A stretch of DNA of 42,926 nt, from contig JAZQOE010000004.1 in assembly GCA_045627705.1 (NCBI GenBank), positions 1-42,926 on the forward strand, in the 5' to 3' direction. A program made the translations under genes and the position numbers. The notes under the pieces are model-generated. The model was not told where the DNA came from, ran no database searches, and was given only the letters and a program-made list of their open reading frames with translations. Positions 23,125-32,683 of the stretch are shown here, one piece after another; positions within the stretch are counted from its first letter, which is position 1, and each line of letters opens with the position of its first letter. The DNA comes from JBMNHG01 sp045627705 (lineage in GTDB: Bacteria; Verrucomicrobiota; Kiritimatiellia; RFP12; JBMNHG01).

Positions 23125-24678
23125 TCATTGGAGCGTCTGGAGCTGTGACGGTGTGGCAGTGCCGTCGCACCATGAAAACGAGCCGTCTGCATTCCAGAAT
23201 CCGACCGCCGTGGCAGTGTTTACCGGTTCCTCTTCCTGTCCGATTGTCGGAGCAGGTTCCGCCGTGTAGGCGATTACATCGGGGATGCGGTCGTAGAAGT
23301 GGTTTTCGGATAGGCCGGCGCCCCATTGCGTTCCGCAATTCACGATTGCGGCCTGCGCGGGGTCGATTGGATTCTTGCCGGCAAACCAAAGACCATGTCC
23401 CTTGCGCGGGATTGTCCTACCTGCAAACTCAAATGATTCCGGCGAGACTTTTACGCCGGCGTTCTCGAGTACGGCCTTCGCTAGCGGGCTGCCTTCGGGT
23501 TCCGCGAAAATGAACAGGGCGCGTCCGCGAAGACTGTCGTTTTCAACATCGCGCTCGATGGCGCAGCGCGGTTCGCCCTTCGCGAAACGGCGCCATTCGG
23601 CGGCGCGCCGCGAAAGCGTCATGCTGTCGCCCGCAATCATGGTGAACGGCGAGAGCAGGGCATCCTGCACCTTGCTTCCGGTAAAGCCAGGGACGCAGTT
23701 GAGCGCTTTCGGGCGTTTCGCGTTGTGGGTCTTGAGGTTTTCTTCAATGAACGCAACCGCGCGCGGATTGGAGAATGCCTCGATCGCAATCTGGTGGCCG
23801 AGACCTTCCAGCACAACGAAGTCCACGTTTTCCGAGCCGAGCGTCTTCAATGTGTCAACGGGATGTCGCCCCTGCTCAATTGACACCAGCGGATCCAATT
23901 CGCCATGGAGCGCGAGAATCGGCATGTCCATGAGCCGGTGAAGCCACGAGGAGCCGAATTGGGTGTCGATGATCCGCCGTTGCCATTGCGGGACTTTTTC
24001 CGCGGGGACGCGGTGCCAGACGTAATAGTCGGAACGTCCGCTGAGGATCAGCATCGCGTTGAAGCGCTCGGCAAAGCGCCCGCCAATGCTCCATGCGCCC
24101 ATTCCGCCCATCGAGTAGCCAACGAGCAATACGCGGTCCATGTCGATGCCGTGCCGCTTCGCCATTTCATCGATTACGCGCATCACATCCTGCTCGCCTG
24201 GACCCTGGAAATCGGTGTTGCTGCGTCCGAATGGCGCCGCGATGCATGCCCCTGTGCGCGCGACAACCGACGTGAGCACGGTTGGGATGGACGGCACATT
24301 CACGATGTCGTAATACGGGACATAGCCGTGGAGATATACGAGCAATGGCCGCCCATTTCCTGCTTCGCCGTCAACCGCCTTCGGCACATAGCTCCAGAAC
24401 GGTTGGGCCGAGCCATCGTTTTCGGCAAAGTACGCTTCAAGCATCGTCTCCGACTTGCGTGCGGGCTTGGCATCGTCCGCGAGATTTGCAAGCGCCTCGC
24501 CAAGAGACTCTCGTTCTTGTGCAAGAAACTCATCGAATCCGTTTGCGCCACGATAGGTGTGCTCGAGTTCCGCGATGCGGTCGGCATGCAGTCTCGCCCT
24601 GGCGCATTCGTCGATGCGCCAATCTGCTCGCGCCACGATTGCCGCGAGCAGCATGACAATCCAAATGGTTTTCTTCAT
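23125..24678 (-). CDS. Secreted alpha/beta-hydrolase (esterase / prolyl-oligopeptidase-like)
   Basis: 517 aa. The signal peptide is MKKTIWIVMLLAAIVARA. The alpha/beta-hydrolase core has an oxyanion region LVYLHGYVPYYD (113-124), the nucleophile elbow GYSMGG with Ser189, Asp262 in HGELDPLV, and His295 in GLGHQIA. The closest groups are feruloyl/acetyl-xylan or PHB-depolymerase-like secreted esterases, which would fit the polysaccharide hydrolases nearby. A C-terminal extension of about 200 residues is not recognised. The start at 24678 is chosen for the signal peptide; a frame extending 13 codons upstream lacks one. The TATAAT at 24685-24690 is only 6 nt before this ATG and no Shine-Dalgarno is present. 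Confidence 0.8.
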   Translation of the reverse strand: MKKTIWIVMLLAAIVARADWRIDECARARLHADRIAELEHTYRGANGFDEFLAQERESLGEALANLADDAKPARKSETMLEAYFAENDGSAQPFWSYVPKAVDGEAGNGRPLLVYLHGYVPYYDIVNVPSIPTVLTSVVARTGACIAAPFGRSNTDFQGPGEQDVMRVIDEMAKRHGIDMDRVLLVGYSMGGMGAWSIGGRFAERFNAMLILSGRSDYYVWHRVPAEKVPQWQRRIIDTQFGSSWLHRLMDMPILALHGELDPLVSIEQGRHPVDTLKTLGSENVDFVVLEGLGHQIAIEAFSNPRAVAFIEENLKTHNAKRPKALNCVPGFTGSKVQDALLSPFTMIAGDSMTLSRRAAEWRRFAKGEPRCAIERDVENDSLRGRALFIFAEPEGSPLAKAVLENAGVKVSPESFEFAGRTIPRKGHGLWFAGKNPIDPAQAAIVNCGTQWGAGLSENHFYDRIPDVIAYTAEPAPTIGQEEEPVNTATAVGFWNADGSFSWCDGTATPSQLQTLQ

Positions 24679-24684
24679 GCGTCG

Positions 24685-24690
24685 ATTATA
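24685..24690 (-). promoter_or_regulatory. -10 box TATAAT immediately upstream of the esterase start
   Basis: A perfect TATAAT on the minus strand is separated by 6 nt from the ATG at 24678, so transcription would begin at the start codon. A -35 box is not clear; TTGATG lies 21 nt upstream, which is too far for standard spacing. Confidence 0.45.
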
Positions 24691-24750
24691 TGCGCTACGC
24701 CCTCGTCGCGTCATCAAAGTTCTTCGTCTGGCTTGGTTGCTCCCACCACA

Positions 24751-24805
24751 AAAAAAAAAACGGCGCGCCGCGATTGTGATTTGTCAAATCGCGGCGCCCC
24801 GTTTT
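24751..24805 (-). terminator. Intrinsic terminator of the beta-helix protein gene
   Basis: On the minus strand a GC-rich stem (about 19 bp with one mismatch, arms 24757-24775 and 24786-24804) is followed by ten T residues (24751-24760 on the plus strand are A). It lies 20 bp after the stop codon at 24826. The arm contains CGGCGCGCCGCGA, also seen in the hairpin at 18351 and near 835. TTTT on the plus-strand side would allow bidirectional use. Confidence 0.9.
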
Positions 24806-24825
24806 CCTTCTGCTTATTTTGAAGA

Positions 24826-27800
24826 TTATCGGAGCAGGAAGATAGTGCCGCCGGGCGGGACGATTGTTTCGTAGCAGCCCATATCGACCTTGTTGCGGTA
24901 GATGCGCGCGTTGCCGAGGAGATCGACATCGCCGGCAGCGGCCGCGGTGTTGCCCGCATTGACGGCCGGCGAAGACGTGCGCAGTTGCGCGCTGAAGGCC
25001 GGGTCGAGGGCTGGGACTGCTGCGTTGACGAAACGAGGATCGGCGAAGATCACGCTGGAAGCGAGGACCGCATTGGTTTGGACCGTGAAGGTCGCTTCAT
25101 CGACGAAGTTCGTGACGAACGCATACGCGCCGTACACTGAATCGTTGATTATCGAGTCGTAGAAGTAAGCCACGCCATTGTTGGCGGTCTTGAGCTCGCC
25201 ATTGTCGATGATGGTATTCTGCACTGTCGTTGACATCGGAATCGAGGAGGGGCTGCCTGCGAAACCGCCAGAAGTACGCACGAAGGTGCAGTTTTGCACG
25301 TATGCATTGCCTGTCGCGTAGTGGCCCCAGATCGTGGAGACGGCGTTTGTCATATCCACGAAGAGGCAGTTCGTGAAGCGCGGGGCGTTCGCATGGCTCA
25401 TGGAAATGAGGGTGTTGCCCTTGCACGCCTTGAACACGCAGCGGTCGGCTGTGAACCAGCAACTGACTTCGCCATACTGGGCAAGGCCGGATGGTACGTG
25501 GAACAGGCCGGAGTAGTAGATGTTTCCGCCATTGCCGGCGATCCCTGCTTGATGCGTGTACATCCTGAGGTTGCTGAACGAGCACTCGGAGAGACGGACG
25601 TCATTCGGGGTGCCATTGTTGCGGCACGAGGCGATGAGGGCGCGTTCGCAACGGGCGTTGTCGAAAGTGCATCGCGTCGCTTCGAACCAGCGGTCGCGAG
25701 TGCGCACCGCATTCGAGGAGACGTCGCTGTCGGTCGTGTCGAAGGAAATCGCGGAGTAGCGGTTGAAGTTGGAAACAACGCAGTCTGTCATCTCAAGGCG
25801 CGACGCGCGATAGAGGTAACCGACGGCTGGCTCGTTGACGTTGCTGGCCGACTGGCGGAACACGCAGTTGGAGAAGGCTATCGAGGCATCCATGAGGTCG
25901 GCGATCGCACCTGTCGTTTCGGCAAGCGTGGCGCCGCACACGAACGGTGCCGCATGGCTTTCCGAACGCTTGAAGATATTGGCCACGCCGTTCGTGCCGG
26001 TGATGATCACGTCTTCAGGCTCCGATGTCATACCCTTGATTGTGATACCCGCCGCGTCGAGCGGGAATGTTTCCGTTTCGGGCGTGTATTCGCCCGGGGC
26101 GAGAAGCAGCGTGTCGCCGGCGATTGCGTGGTTCATCGCGTAGGTCATCGACTGGAATGGACGCTCAATCGTACCGATTCCAGTTTCATCGGAGCCTTCT
26201 TCTGGGTCGATTGCAAGGAAGTCGGGATCGACCACAATGGCGAGCACGAATGTATCGCTGCCGGATTCAACGAAATCGACGCTTGACTGGAATGCAACGG
26301 TCGTAACGCCCTTCACGGGGGTTATGACGATGTTGGCGTCGCTTTGGACTCCGCCCTTTGCGATGGATTGGCCTTCATCTGAATCCCAACCCACCGAGGA
26401 GGGACCGTCCACCGAGAGAATCGCAAGCGTAATCGGGGCGGAGGCGGTGACGCCTGCCGCGGCGATTTTGACTGGCAGCGCGACGCTTCCATCGATGTCG
26501 GCGGTACGAATCACAAGCAGGTCGTCGCCGGTGATGGTCACGCGCTCGTCAACGACTTCCACGTCGAGTGTCGCGCCAACGATGCCATCGGCGGAGATGG
26601 AAATCGCGTACGTGCCAAGTTCGGCATTGTTTGGCGGCGTGATCACGAACGATGCTGTATCGGTATCGAAGACCAGCGAGGAAGGAATGCCCCAGCCATC
26701 GGGACCCGCAAGCGTCGCGGTCACGGGGAAGGAAGCTGCATTGACAATCGTGACGGTGATGATCGTTTCCTCGCCACGGATCGCGGCGGCCTTTTCGAAA
26801 TCGGGCATCTGGAAGGAGGCCTCGGTTTCGGCGTTGTAAAGAGATTCGTAGGCGCCGAGGTCGGGAAGCGCGGCGCCACAGAGTGTGTTGTCCGCGATAC
26901 GCGCATTGCCGGCGAGGTCGAGTGTCCCCGAAACGTATCCGGCTACGCCCGAGTCAATGCCCGGCGAGAAGGGCCTCAAGCGCGCATCGAAGGCGGGATC
27001 GGCGGCATTGACGGCTGCGTTGACAAAGACTGGAGCCTCGGTGATGTTGTTCGCGGTGCCTTGGATCGTGGCTTCATTGCCAAGGTTGCATCCGCTTACG
27101 ATATTGGTGCCAACAAAGACGAGCGAATGTGTCGCGCCTGGGACGAGCGGCATTGTCTCATCTGCGAAGATTGTGTTGTAAACATACGTATTGGCTGTGT
27201 TGGCAAGTGAACCGAAGTTGCGGATGAAGGTGCAGTTCCTGATGTAAGGAGTCCCCCTGTATCCGTTTACCACGCCATATTTGGCGCCGGAAGCATTGGC
27301 GTTGTAGGGAACGTTGTCCGCAAAAAGCGAGTTGGCGACCTTGAACGAGCCATCGGTATTGCCAAGACCCTGCGTAAGGAATTGCGCACCGACAACCATG
27401 TTGCCCGTATTGGCGAGGAATTGGCAGCGGTCAACATCGAGCGATCCATACCAGTTGTTGTCCACGCGGTATCCGCAGACGGCTATGCAGGAACCAGCCG
27501 TTTGAGTGTTTACGAGACCGCTTGTGTATTTGATTACATTGCTCTTGAAAACACTGTCGTAAACTGACAGTGAAACCTGCGACGAGCCTGGATTAACTCC
27601 GCCAACAATGTAGTTGTCCACCATGTTGCCGACAAACGAGCAATTGCGGATCGTGGTCATTCGGTCATCGGCGGCTCCGGAAACAGTCGAGGACCCCGAA
27701 ATCTCGATGATCGATGAACGGTTGGTCATGCCGATGAAGTCGCAACTGTCGATCGTCACATTGGAAAGGCCATTGATCTTGAAGGCGCCGGGATGTGTGG

Positions 27801-29193
27801 CCTGGCCTTGGACTTCTTCGCTTTGCGTGAAGAGGCAGTTTGAAAAGACGCAATCGGCGGTGTTGACATAGACAGGGATGGCGCGCCTTGCGTCCTTTAT
27901 GTGGAGATCGGAGATCATTCCATCATTCGCGAAGTTTTCGATGCTGAAGATAGTCCTGCCAATAACGTTCTCGCCATCTACGATACGGGCTTCGCGGTCG
28001 ATGGGTTCTCCGGATGCCGACCAACCGCAGAGTGACGTGCCAGAAGGCAGGACGATCGGCATGGTCTCGCCAGCGGAGACGGAGTAGATGCCTTCATCGA
28101 TGTTGATTTTCGGACGAAGAACGGTGACTAGCTGGTTCGTGATATCGTAAACGGCCTTCGTGATTGTACGGAATGGGGCGGCGGCAGAACCGTCGCCTGT
28201 CAGGTCGTCGCCTGATCCGGAAACATACCATGACTTGAGGGTGGCGAAGGTGAAAAGCACCTCGCCGCTGCCGCCTTCCGCATTTTCAATCGTATAGCGG
28301 CCATAATAGGTGGTGCCTTCATGGAGGTTGTCGATGTGGACGACCTGCGACCAATCTGTGCCCGAAACATCCTGCGCGACATCGATACGCGTGAAGGAAC
28401 CAGGCTCGAAGGTGTCGGTCGTGCTGTAGTCGAGGGTAATGGAGGTCGCATCGATTTCGGGATCAAACGATGCAAACTGCCCGCAGGAAAGAGTGATATC
28501 CGCCGACGAGTCGGTGGCGGTACTTTCGGCACTCATGTTGGCGGGATTGGCATCGGCTGCGAACCCCCAGAGTTGGAGACGCGAGAACTGGAGCCAATCG
28601 TTCCTCCCAGCGCCATTTTTGGTTACGAGCAGACGATAGTAGCGATAGGAAACGTTGTTGTCGATCGTATCCTCGAAGGCCAGGACATTCTTGCCAGCGA
28701 AAGAGGTTGCCGGCCAGGTTGTATCCGTCCATGACTTGATAGTTGTCCAACCCTCGCTCGAAGAACGGAGATCGCTGGGGTCTGCACCGGCGACAAAAGG
28801 CGAATCGGGATCGTTTGCACCTTGGAGTTCGAAATTACAAGGGCGACGATTGTCAACTTGCCAATCGCTGTTGTTGTTCGCAACATTCATGTAAACCTTG
28901 TTTACAATGAGCAGGCGTCCAGGTTCGTATGCATCCTTGAAGTGGAATGCGATGTAGTTTGGCACGGCGTAGTTCTGAACGCTCATGAAACGGTCGGCAC
29001 TTTTGTTGTCAGGGCCAGTATTCTTGAAAAGTGTTTCGACATTGCCCCTGCCAGTGTCCAGTGTCCCGTAACCGGTTTCGTAATAATTGGCGCCTTTCGA
29101 GTAGGCGTCGGAAGTGAGGTTGATGCTTTCGATGGCGAAAGCGGACACTGCCATCGTGGCCGCCACGGCGGCGATAGATACAAGTCGTTTCAT
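24826..29193 (-). CDS. Large secreted right-handed beta-helix (pectin-lyase-fold) surface protein
   Basis: 1455 aa. A signal peptide (MKRLVSIAAVAATMAVSAFA) is followed by a discoidin-like region, a fibronectin/Ig-like segment and two parallel beta-helix domains. The first (about 340-800) starts with GSGDDLTGDGSAAAPFRTIT; the second (about 1040-1455) with EEGSDETGIGTIERPFQSMT. Both end in a matching closing motif: SPGIDSG, DLAGNARI and DLGAYES in the first, SPAVNAG, DLLGNARI and DMGCYET in the second. This is an internal duplication. Such proteins bind or cleave polysaccharides or act as adhesins; no lyase active site is evident. The ATG at 29193 has GGAGGG 11 nt upstream and a good promoter; the terminator is at 24751-24805. 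Confidence 0.85.
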   Translation of the reverse strand: MKRLVSIAAVAATMAVSAFAIESINLTSDAYSKGANYYETGYGTLDTGRGNVETLFKNTGPDNKSADRFMSVQNYAVPNYIAFHFKDAYEPGRLLIVNKVYMNVANNNSDWQVDNRRPCNFELQGANDPDSPFVAGADPSDLRSSSEGWTTIKSWTDTTWPATSFAGKNVLAFEDTIDNNVSYRYYRLLVTKNGAGRNDWLQFSRLQLWGFAADANPANMSAESTATDSSADITLSCGQFASFDPEIDATSITLDYSTTDTFEPGSFTRIDVAQDVSGTDWSQVVHIDNLHEGTTYYGRYTIENAEGGSGEVLFTFATLKSWYVSGSGDDLTGDGSAAAPFRTITKAVYDITNQLVTVLRPKINIDEGIYSVSAGETMPIVLPSGTSLCGWSASGEPIDREARIVDGENVIGRTIFSIENFANDGMISDLHIKDARRAIPVYVNTADCVFSNCLFTQSEEVQGQATHPGAFKINGLSNVTIDSCDFIGMTNRSSIIEISGSSTVSGAADDRMTTIRNCSFVGNMVDNYIVGGVNPGSSQVSLSVYDSVFKSNVIKYTSGLVNTQTAGSCIAVCGYRVDNNWYGSLDVDRCQFLANTGNMVVGAQFLTQGLGNTDGSFKVANSLFADNVPYNANASGAKYGVVNGYRGTPYIRNCTFIRNFGSLANTANTYVYNTIFADETMPLVPGATHSLVFVGTNIVSGCNLGNEATIQGTANNITEAPVFVNAAVNAADPAFDARLRPFSPGIDSGVAGYVSGTLDLAGNARIADNTLCGAALPDLGAYESLYNAETEASFQMPDFEKAAAIRGEETIITVTIVNAASFPVTATLAGPDGWGIPSSLVFDTDTASFVITPPNNAELGTYAISISADGIVGATLDVEVVDERVTITGDDLLVIRTADIDGSVALPVKIAAAGVTASAPITLAILSVDGPSSVGWDSDEGQSIAKGGVQSDANIVITPVKGVTTVAFQSSVDFVESGSDTFVLAIVVDPDFLAIDPEEGSDETGIGTIERPFQSMTYAMNHAIAGDTLLLAPGEYTPETETFPLDAAGITIKGMTSEPEDVIITGTNGVANIFKRSESHAAPFVCGATLAETTGAIADLMDASIAFSNCVFRQSASNVNEPAVGYLYRASRLEMTDCVVSNFNRYSAISFDTTDSDVSSNAVRTRDRWFEATRCTFDNARCERALIASCRNNGTPNDVRLSECSFSNLRMYTHQAGIAGNGGNIYYSGLFHVPSGLAQYGEVSCWFTADRCVFKACKGNTLISMSHANAPRFTNCLFVDMTNAVSTIWGHYATGNAYVQNCTFVRTSGGFAGSPSSIPMSTTVQNTIIDNGELKTANNGVAYFYDSIINDSVYGAYAFVTNFVDEATFTVQTNAVLASSVIFADPRFVNAAVPALDPAFSAQLRTSSPAVNAGNTAAAAGDVDLLGNARIYRNKVDMGCYETIVPPGGTIFLLR

Positions 29194-29231
29194 GGTGATA
29201 CGAACCCTCCTGTTTATGGATGATGCCAAGT

Positions 29232-29260
29232 AAAATAGCGCAAAACGACTTTGAAGGCAA
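29232..29260 (-). promoter_or_regulatory. Predicted promoter for the beta-helix protein gene
   Basis: Minus-strand TTGCCT (29255-29260) and TATTTT (29232-29237) are spaced by 17 nt. The start site would be near 29225, giving a leader of about 32 nt that contains the strong Shine-Dalgarno AGGAGGG. Confidence 0.55.
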
Positions 29261-29305
29261 GGAGTAACGCATTAACAAGCGAGCTAAAAGTCTTGCTTAA
29301 AGGGA

Positions 29306-29983
29306 CTATTTAAGAGTGCAAATGGCATCTATTTCCTTGAAGACTGCGGCCACGACTTCGTCGAGAGTGAGATTCGTGCTGTCGATCTTGAGCGCGCCTT
29401 CGGCCATGCGGAGGGGGGCGATGGCGCGGGAACTGTCGATCTTGTCGCGGCGGAGAAGGGACTCGAGAACGGCCTCCTTGCTTTGTCCGCCGCGGTTCTT
29501 CTCCTGGATTTCCGCGTGACGGCGCATGGCGCGCACTTCTGGATCCGCGTCGAGGTAGAAGCGGGCCTTGGCATCTGGGAAAACGACGGTTCCGATGTCG
29601 CGACCTTCGACGACGAGACCGCCAAGTTTCGTCATCTCGCGCAGCCATGCCGTGACTTTCGCGCGCACCGGCGCCATCTTGGAGACGAAACTTACCGCGG
29701 TGTTGATTTCTGGCGTGCGGAGCGCTTCGCCAGGGTCTTCGTTTCCGACGAGGCATACGACCCTGCCATCGCGCACTGCGAACTCGTAGCGGGCGGAATC
29801 GATTGCCGCGACGACTGCGGGTTCGTCTTCGGGATCGACCTTTGCGCGGAGCGCGATCCACGCCATGAGGCGATAAAGCGCTCCGGAATCCACATGGAGA
29901 TAGCCAAGCCGTGTGGCGACAAGGTTGGAGACTGAAGATTTGCCGGAACCGGAGGGACCGTCGATGGCGATGACATTCTGCAT
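29306..29983 (-). CDS. cmk: Cytidylate kinase
   Basis: 225 aa, the normal length. The P-loop GPSGSGKSS is at residues 9-17, followed by the CMP-kinase signatures HVDSGALYRLMAW, VVEGRDIGTVVFPDAKARFY (EGRDIGT binds the substrate) and RDKIDSSRAIAPL. It converts CMP or dCMP to the diphosphate in pyrimidine nucleotide metabolism. The ATG at 29983 follows AAAGGAAAG and directly precedes the NVIAIDG strand; the frame stays open upstream but overlaps the antiporter gene. It lies 31 bp after the antiporter gene and probably shares its transcript. Confidence 0.97.
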   Translation of the reverse strand: MQNVIAIDGPSGSGKSSVSNLVATRLGYLHVDSGALYRLMAWIALRAKVDPEDEPAVVAAIDSARYEFAVRDGRVVCLVGNEDPGEALRTPEINTAVSFVSKMAPVRAKVTAWLREMTKLGGLVVEGRDIGTVVFPDAKARFYLDADPEVRAMRRHAEIQEKNRGGQSKEAVLESLLRRDKIDSSRAIAPLRMAEGALKIDSTNLTLDEVVAAVFKEIDAICTLK

Positions 29984-30014
29984 GGTTTCTTTCCTTTTGA
30001 AAAGCCGTGGTTGA

Positions 30015-30986
30015 CTATGCCGCCGAAGTGCGGATAAGCAAGACGGTATAGCCGATGTATGCCGCCAGGAGAATCGCTGCGGCCACGCGCCCGATGCGGC
30101 CATCTCCCGTCTTGCGGTAGTTGAATCCCAGGATGAACAGCGCGAGCGTCAGCGCAAGCGAAATCGGAATGTCGCGCAGGAAGATTTGCTTGTCCGCGCT
30201 TATCGGGCGTATTGCGCCGGCAAGGCCCACCACGGCGAGAGTGTTGAATATGTTCGAGCCGATTACATTTCCGAGGGCGATGTCGTGCTCGCCCTTGCGC
30301 GCCGCGACAACCGATGACGCCAGTTCCGGCAGGGAAGTGCCGACTGCGATGACGGTAAGGCCGATCACGAGGTCGCTCACGCGGAAGAATTCCGCATATT
30401 CCACGGCGCCCCAGACAACGGCGCGCGAACTTGCGGCGAGACCGGCTAGGCCGGCAACGAGCCAAAGTATCGACTTGCCGAGCGGCATCCTTCCCGTGGA
30501 TCCCTCGCGGGTCTCGTCATGTCGGCTGTTTCGATTCCTCATGGCGCGGAAGACGTCGTTGCAAATCCAAAGCGCAAAAACCGCGAGGAAGATAAATGCG
30601 TCTGTCCGCGAGAATAGATTGTCGCGCAACAGCCACAGCGCCAGCAGGGTTGTCGCCGTAAGAATCGGGAGTTCGCGCTTGAGCGTGCCACGGGCGACGA
30701 GTACCGGCGATATGAGTCCGGATACGCCGAGAATAAGCGCGATGTTTGCGATATTCGAGCCGAATGCGTTGCCAAGCGCGATACCGGGATTGCCTTTTAA
30801 CGATGCTATTGTCGAGACCATCAGCTCTGGCATCGAGGTTCCGAAGCCGACTACGATCATCCCTATTAAAAGCGGCGGCATTCCAAGTCGCGTCGCAAGT
30901 CCAGATGCGCCATCGACGAATCGATCCGCGCTCCATACGAGCGCGGCGATTCCGAGGATCAGCGCTATTGTCGGGAGTACAAGCAT
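30015..30986 (-). CDS. Calcium/sodium antiporter (CaCA family, YrbG-like)
   Basis: 323 aa with about ten membrane helices. The two inverted alpha-repeats are clear: GFGTSMPELMVS (48-59) with GNAFGSNIANIALILG, and AVGTSLPELASS (214-225) with GNVIGSNIFNTLAVVG; the acidic residue of each repeat coordinates the cation. The family exchanges Na or K for Ca across the inner membrane. The hydrophilic loop between the repeats (around 150-170) is typical. The ATG at 30986 starts 7 bp after the rhamnosidase stop, and its Shine-Dalgarno GAAGGA overlaps that stop codon, implying translational coupling. Confidence 0.93.
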   Translation of the reverse strand: MLVLPTIALILGIAALVWSADRFVDGASGLATRLGMPPLLIGMIVVGFGTSMPELMVSTIASLKGNPGIALGNAFGSNIANIALILGVSGLISPVLVARGTLKRELPILTATTLLALWLLRDNLFSRTDAFIFLAVFALWICNDVFRAMRNRNSRHDETREGSTGRMPLGKSILWLVAGLAGLAASSRAVVWGAVEYAEFFRVSDLVIGLTVIAVGTSLPELASSVVAARKGEHDIALGNVIGSNIFNTLAVVGLAGAIRPISADKQIFLRDIPISLALTLALFILGFNYRKTGDGRIGRVAAAILLAAYIGYTVLLIRTSAA

Positions 30987-30993
30987 GATTGTT

Positions 30994-32664
30994 TCATCCT
31001 TCGATAGTGAACCCGTCTGGCGCGGCGACAGCGGTTTCGATCGAGCCGTCCGCCTTCCTCTGCACGCGCACGCACAGTGATCCGCCATTGGGAAGCGCCA
31101 TTGCGCCCTCGGCCCATTCGAGGTCGCCAAGGAATGGCCTGATTGCGGCGCGTGTCGTCCCAGTGCCAATCGGGCTGATGCCGAGGATGTGGTGTATGCA
31201 CCATGAGGCGGGGCCGGAACTCCAGCCATGGCACAGCGAGTGGCGGAAGCCGGGATAGCAGAACTCGCCAAAGTCGCCGTGGATGTCCTTTTTGCCGGGC
31301 ACGGGCGGCTCATCGATGCGGAAACTGCCTTCGAGCCATGCGAGATTGAAGTCTTCCCAGAAACTCGTCGCGCCCGCATCGAGCATTCCGCCCCAGTAAT
31401 CGCGGATCGTGTCGAGTGCGCGCTGGTTTTCGCCTGCGGCGCTCATTGCCTCAAGCATGTAGTAGCCGTAGAAGGTCGAAACGCCCTCATGCCTGTTTGC
31501 CCCGAGTACTTGCGCGAACATTTCCTTCGGATCGCGAAGCCCCGAAAGCGCGAGCATGGCGGCGGCGCTTTTCGCGCCGCATGGTTCGTGGCAAACCGAA
31601 CGGATGCGCGCGGCCTTTGCGCGGCAGTCGCCGGCGGAGGTAGAATCGCCGAGCTCGTCCGTAAGGTACGCCGCTTCGTCGAAGGCGATTGCGGCGAGAG
31701 CCTGCATCCCGGATTTTACGGCGGCCGGATTGTGCTGCGTGGGCCAATCGAGGAATCCGGATGCATCCCATGTGTTCGCGGTGGAAAGGCTGTCGGACAC
31801 ATGCGCCAGGGTGGCGCGCAGATAATCCGCGTGGCGGGCGAGATAGTCGCGGTCGCCGGTGAAGCGGATCCATTCGGCGAGATTGCGAATCCACCACAGC
31901 GTATATGGCGGCATGGTGTTCATCCACTGGTCCGCGGGCGTCACGCTTGCCGCATAGTCGAGCGATTCGGGAATGATGGGGGCGGCGCCGAAGACATTTA
32001 GGATCGTCATCGTCTCGGGATGGGTGTCGCCCATCCACACGAGGCGGTCGCGCTTTATGCCGTCCCACAGGTATTCTTGACAGCACAGGTGGACGGTCCT
32101 CACCGCGGTTTCCCAGATTTGGTTGAGTCGTTCGTCCGAGCATTTGAACGATCCGAGGCGAGTCATCGGGCGCATTAGCGAGATGGCGCGGATGAACTCG
32201 AAGCCGGCTTCTCCCTTTGAAACGAGGTCGATGCGGACGAATCGGTAGCCGGTGTTGCCGATTTCGATAGAGCCAAACGACGGGACTTCGAGAACGAAGT
32301 CGCGCATCGCGTGGTCATTTGTCGCGGTGCAGTTTTCCCCGCCGATTTCCGAGCAAGTCTCTGAAACCGATTCTCCGAAGCGGAGGCGGAGCCTCATCCC
32401 GTGTGGCGTCGATGGACTCATGCCGATGTGCAGCCCGCCGTGCAGCTCTTTTCCGAAATCGAGGATGAAGCCTGGAACGCCGCCGTTGTTCACGAGACGG
32501 CAGCCGGTCGATGTCGCGAAGAAACCCTCGCAGACCTGTCCGTGCTTTGTCGCAAAAAGCGTCTCGAGCTTTTCCGCGCGGCATGTGGCGGTATCTGGCG
32601 TTTGCCAGACAAGACGGACAGGGTAGATAAATGTGCGGATACGGGAATCTTGGATTTCTTGCAT
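30994..32664 (-). CDS. Alpha-L-rhamnosidase-like six-hairpin glycosidase (GH78-related)
   Basis: 556 aa. An N-terminal beta-domain (PGFILDFGKELHGGLHIGM, GNTGYRFVRIDL) is followed by an (alpha/alpha)6 catalytic domain starting near 170. The segment SFKCSDERLNQIWETAVRTV and then KRDRLVWMGDTHPE (204-217) corresponds to the GH78 block around DERLGWTGD, and GATSFWEDFN to the second conserved acidic block. No signal peptide is seen, so it is probably cytoplasmic or periplasmic by another route. GH78 enzymes remove terminal rhamnose from pectin and glycosides. The CDS ends in a TGA shared with the ribosome-binding site of the antiporter gene. No Shine-Dalgarno precedes the ATG at 32664. Confidence 0.82.
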   Translation of the reverse strand: MQEIQDSRIRTFIYPVRLVWQTPDTATCRAEKLETLFATKHGQVCEGFFATSTGCRLVNNGGVPGFILDFGKELHGGLHIGMSPSTPHGMRLRLRFGESVSETCSEIGGENCTATNDHAMRDFVLEVPSFGSIEIGNTGYRFVRIDLVSKGEAGFEFIRAISLMRPMTRLGSFKCSDERLNQIWETAVRTVHLCCQEYLWDGIKRDRLVWMGDTHPETMTILNVFGAAPIIPESLDYAASVTPADQWMNTMPPYTLWWIRNLAEWIRFTGDRDYLARHADYLRATLAHVSDSLSTANTWDASGFLDWPTQHNPAAVKSGMQALAAIAFDEAAYLTDELGDSTSAGDCRAKAARIRSVCHEPCGAKSAAAMLALSGLRDPKEMFAQVLGANRHEGVSTFYGYYMLEAMSAAGENQRALDTIRDYWGGMLDAGATSFWEDFNLAWLEGSFRIDEPPVPGKKDIHGDFGEFCYPGFRHSLCHGWSSGPASWCIHHILGISPIGTGTTRAAIRPFLGDLEWAEGAMALPNGGSLCVRVQRKADGSIETAVAAPDGFTIEG

Positions 32665-32683
32665 TTTTGGGGGTTGTCAGGGT

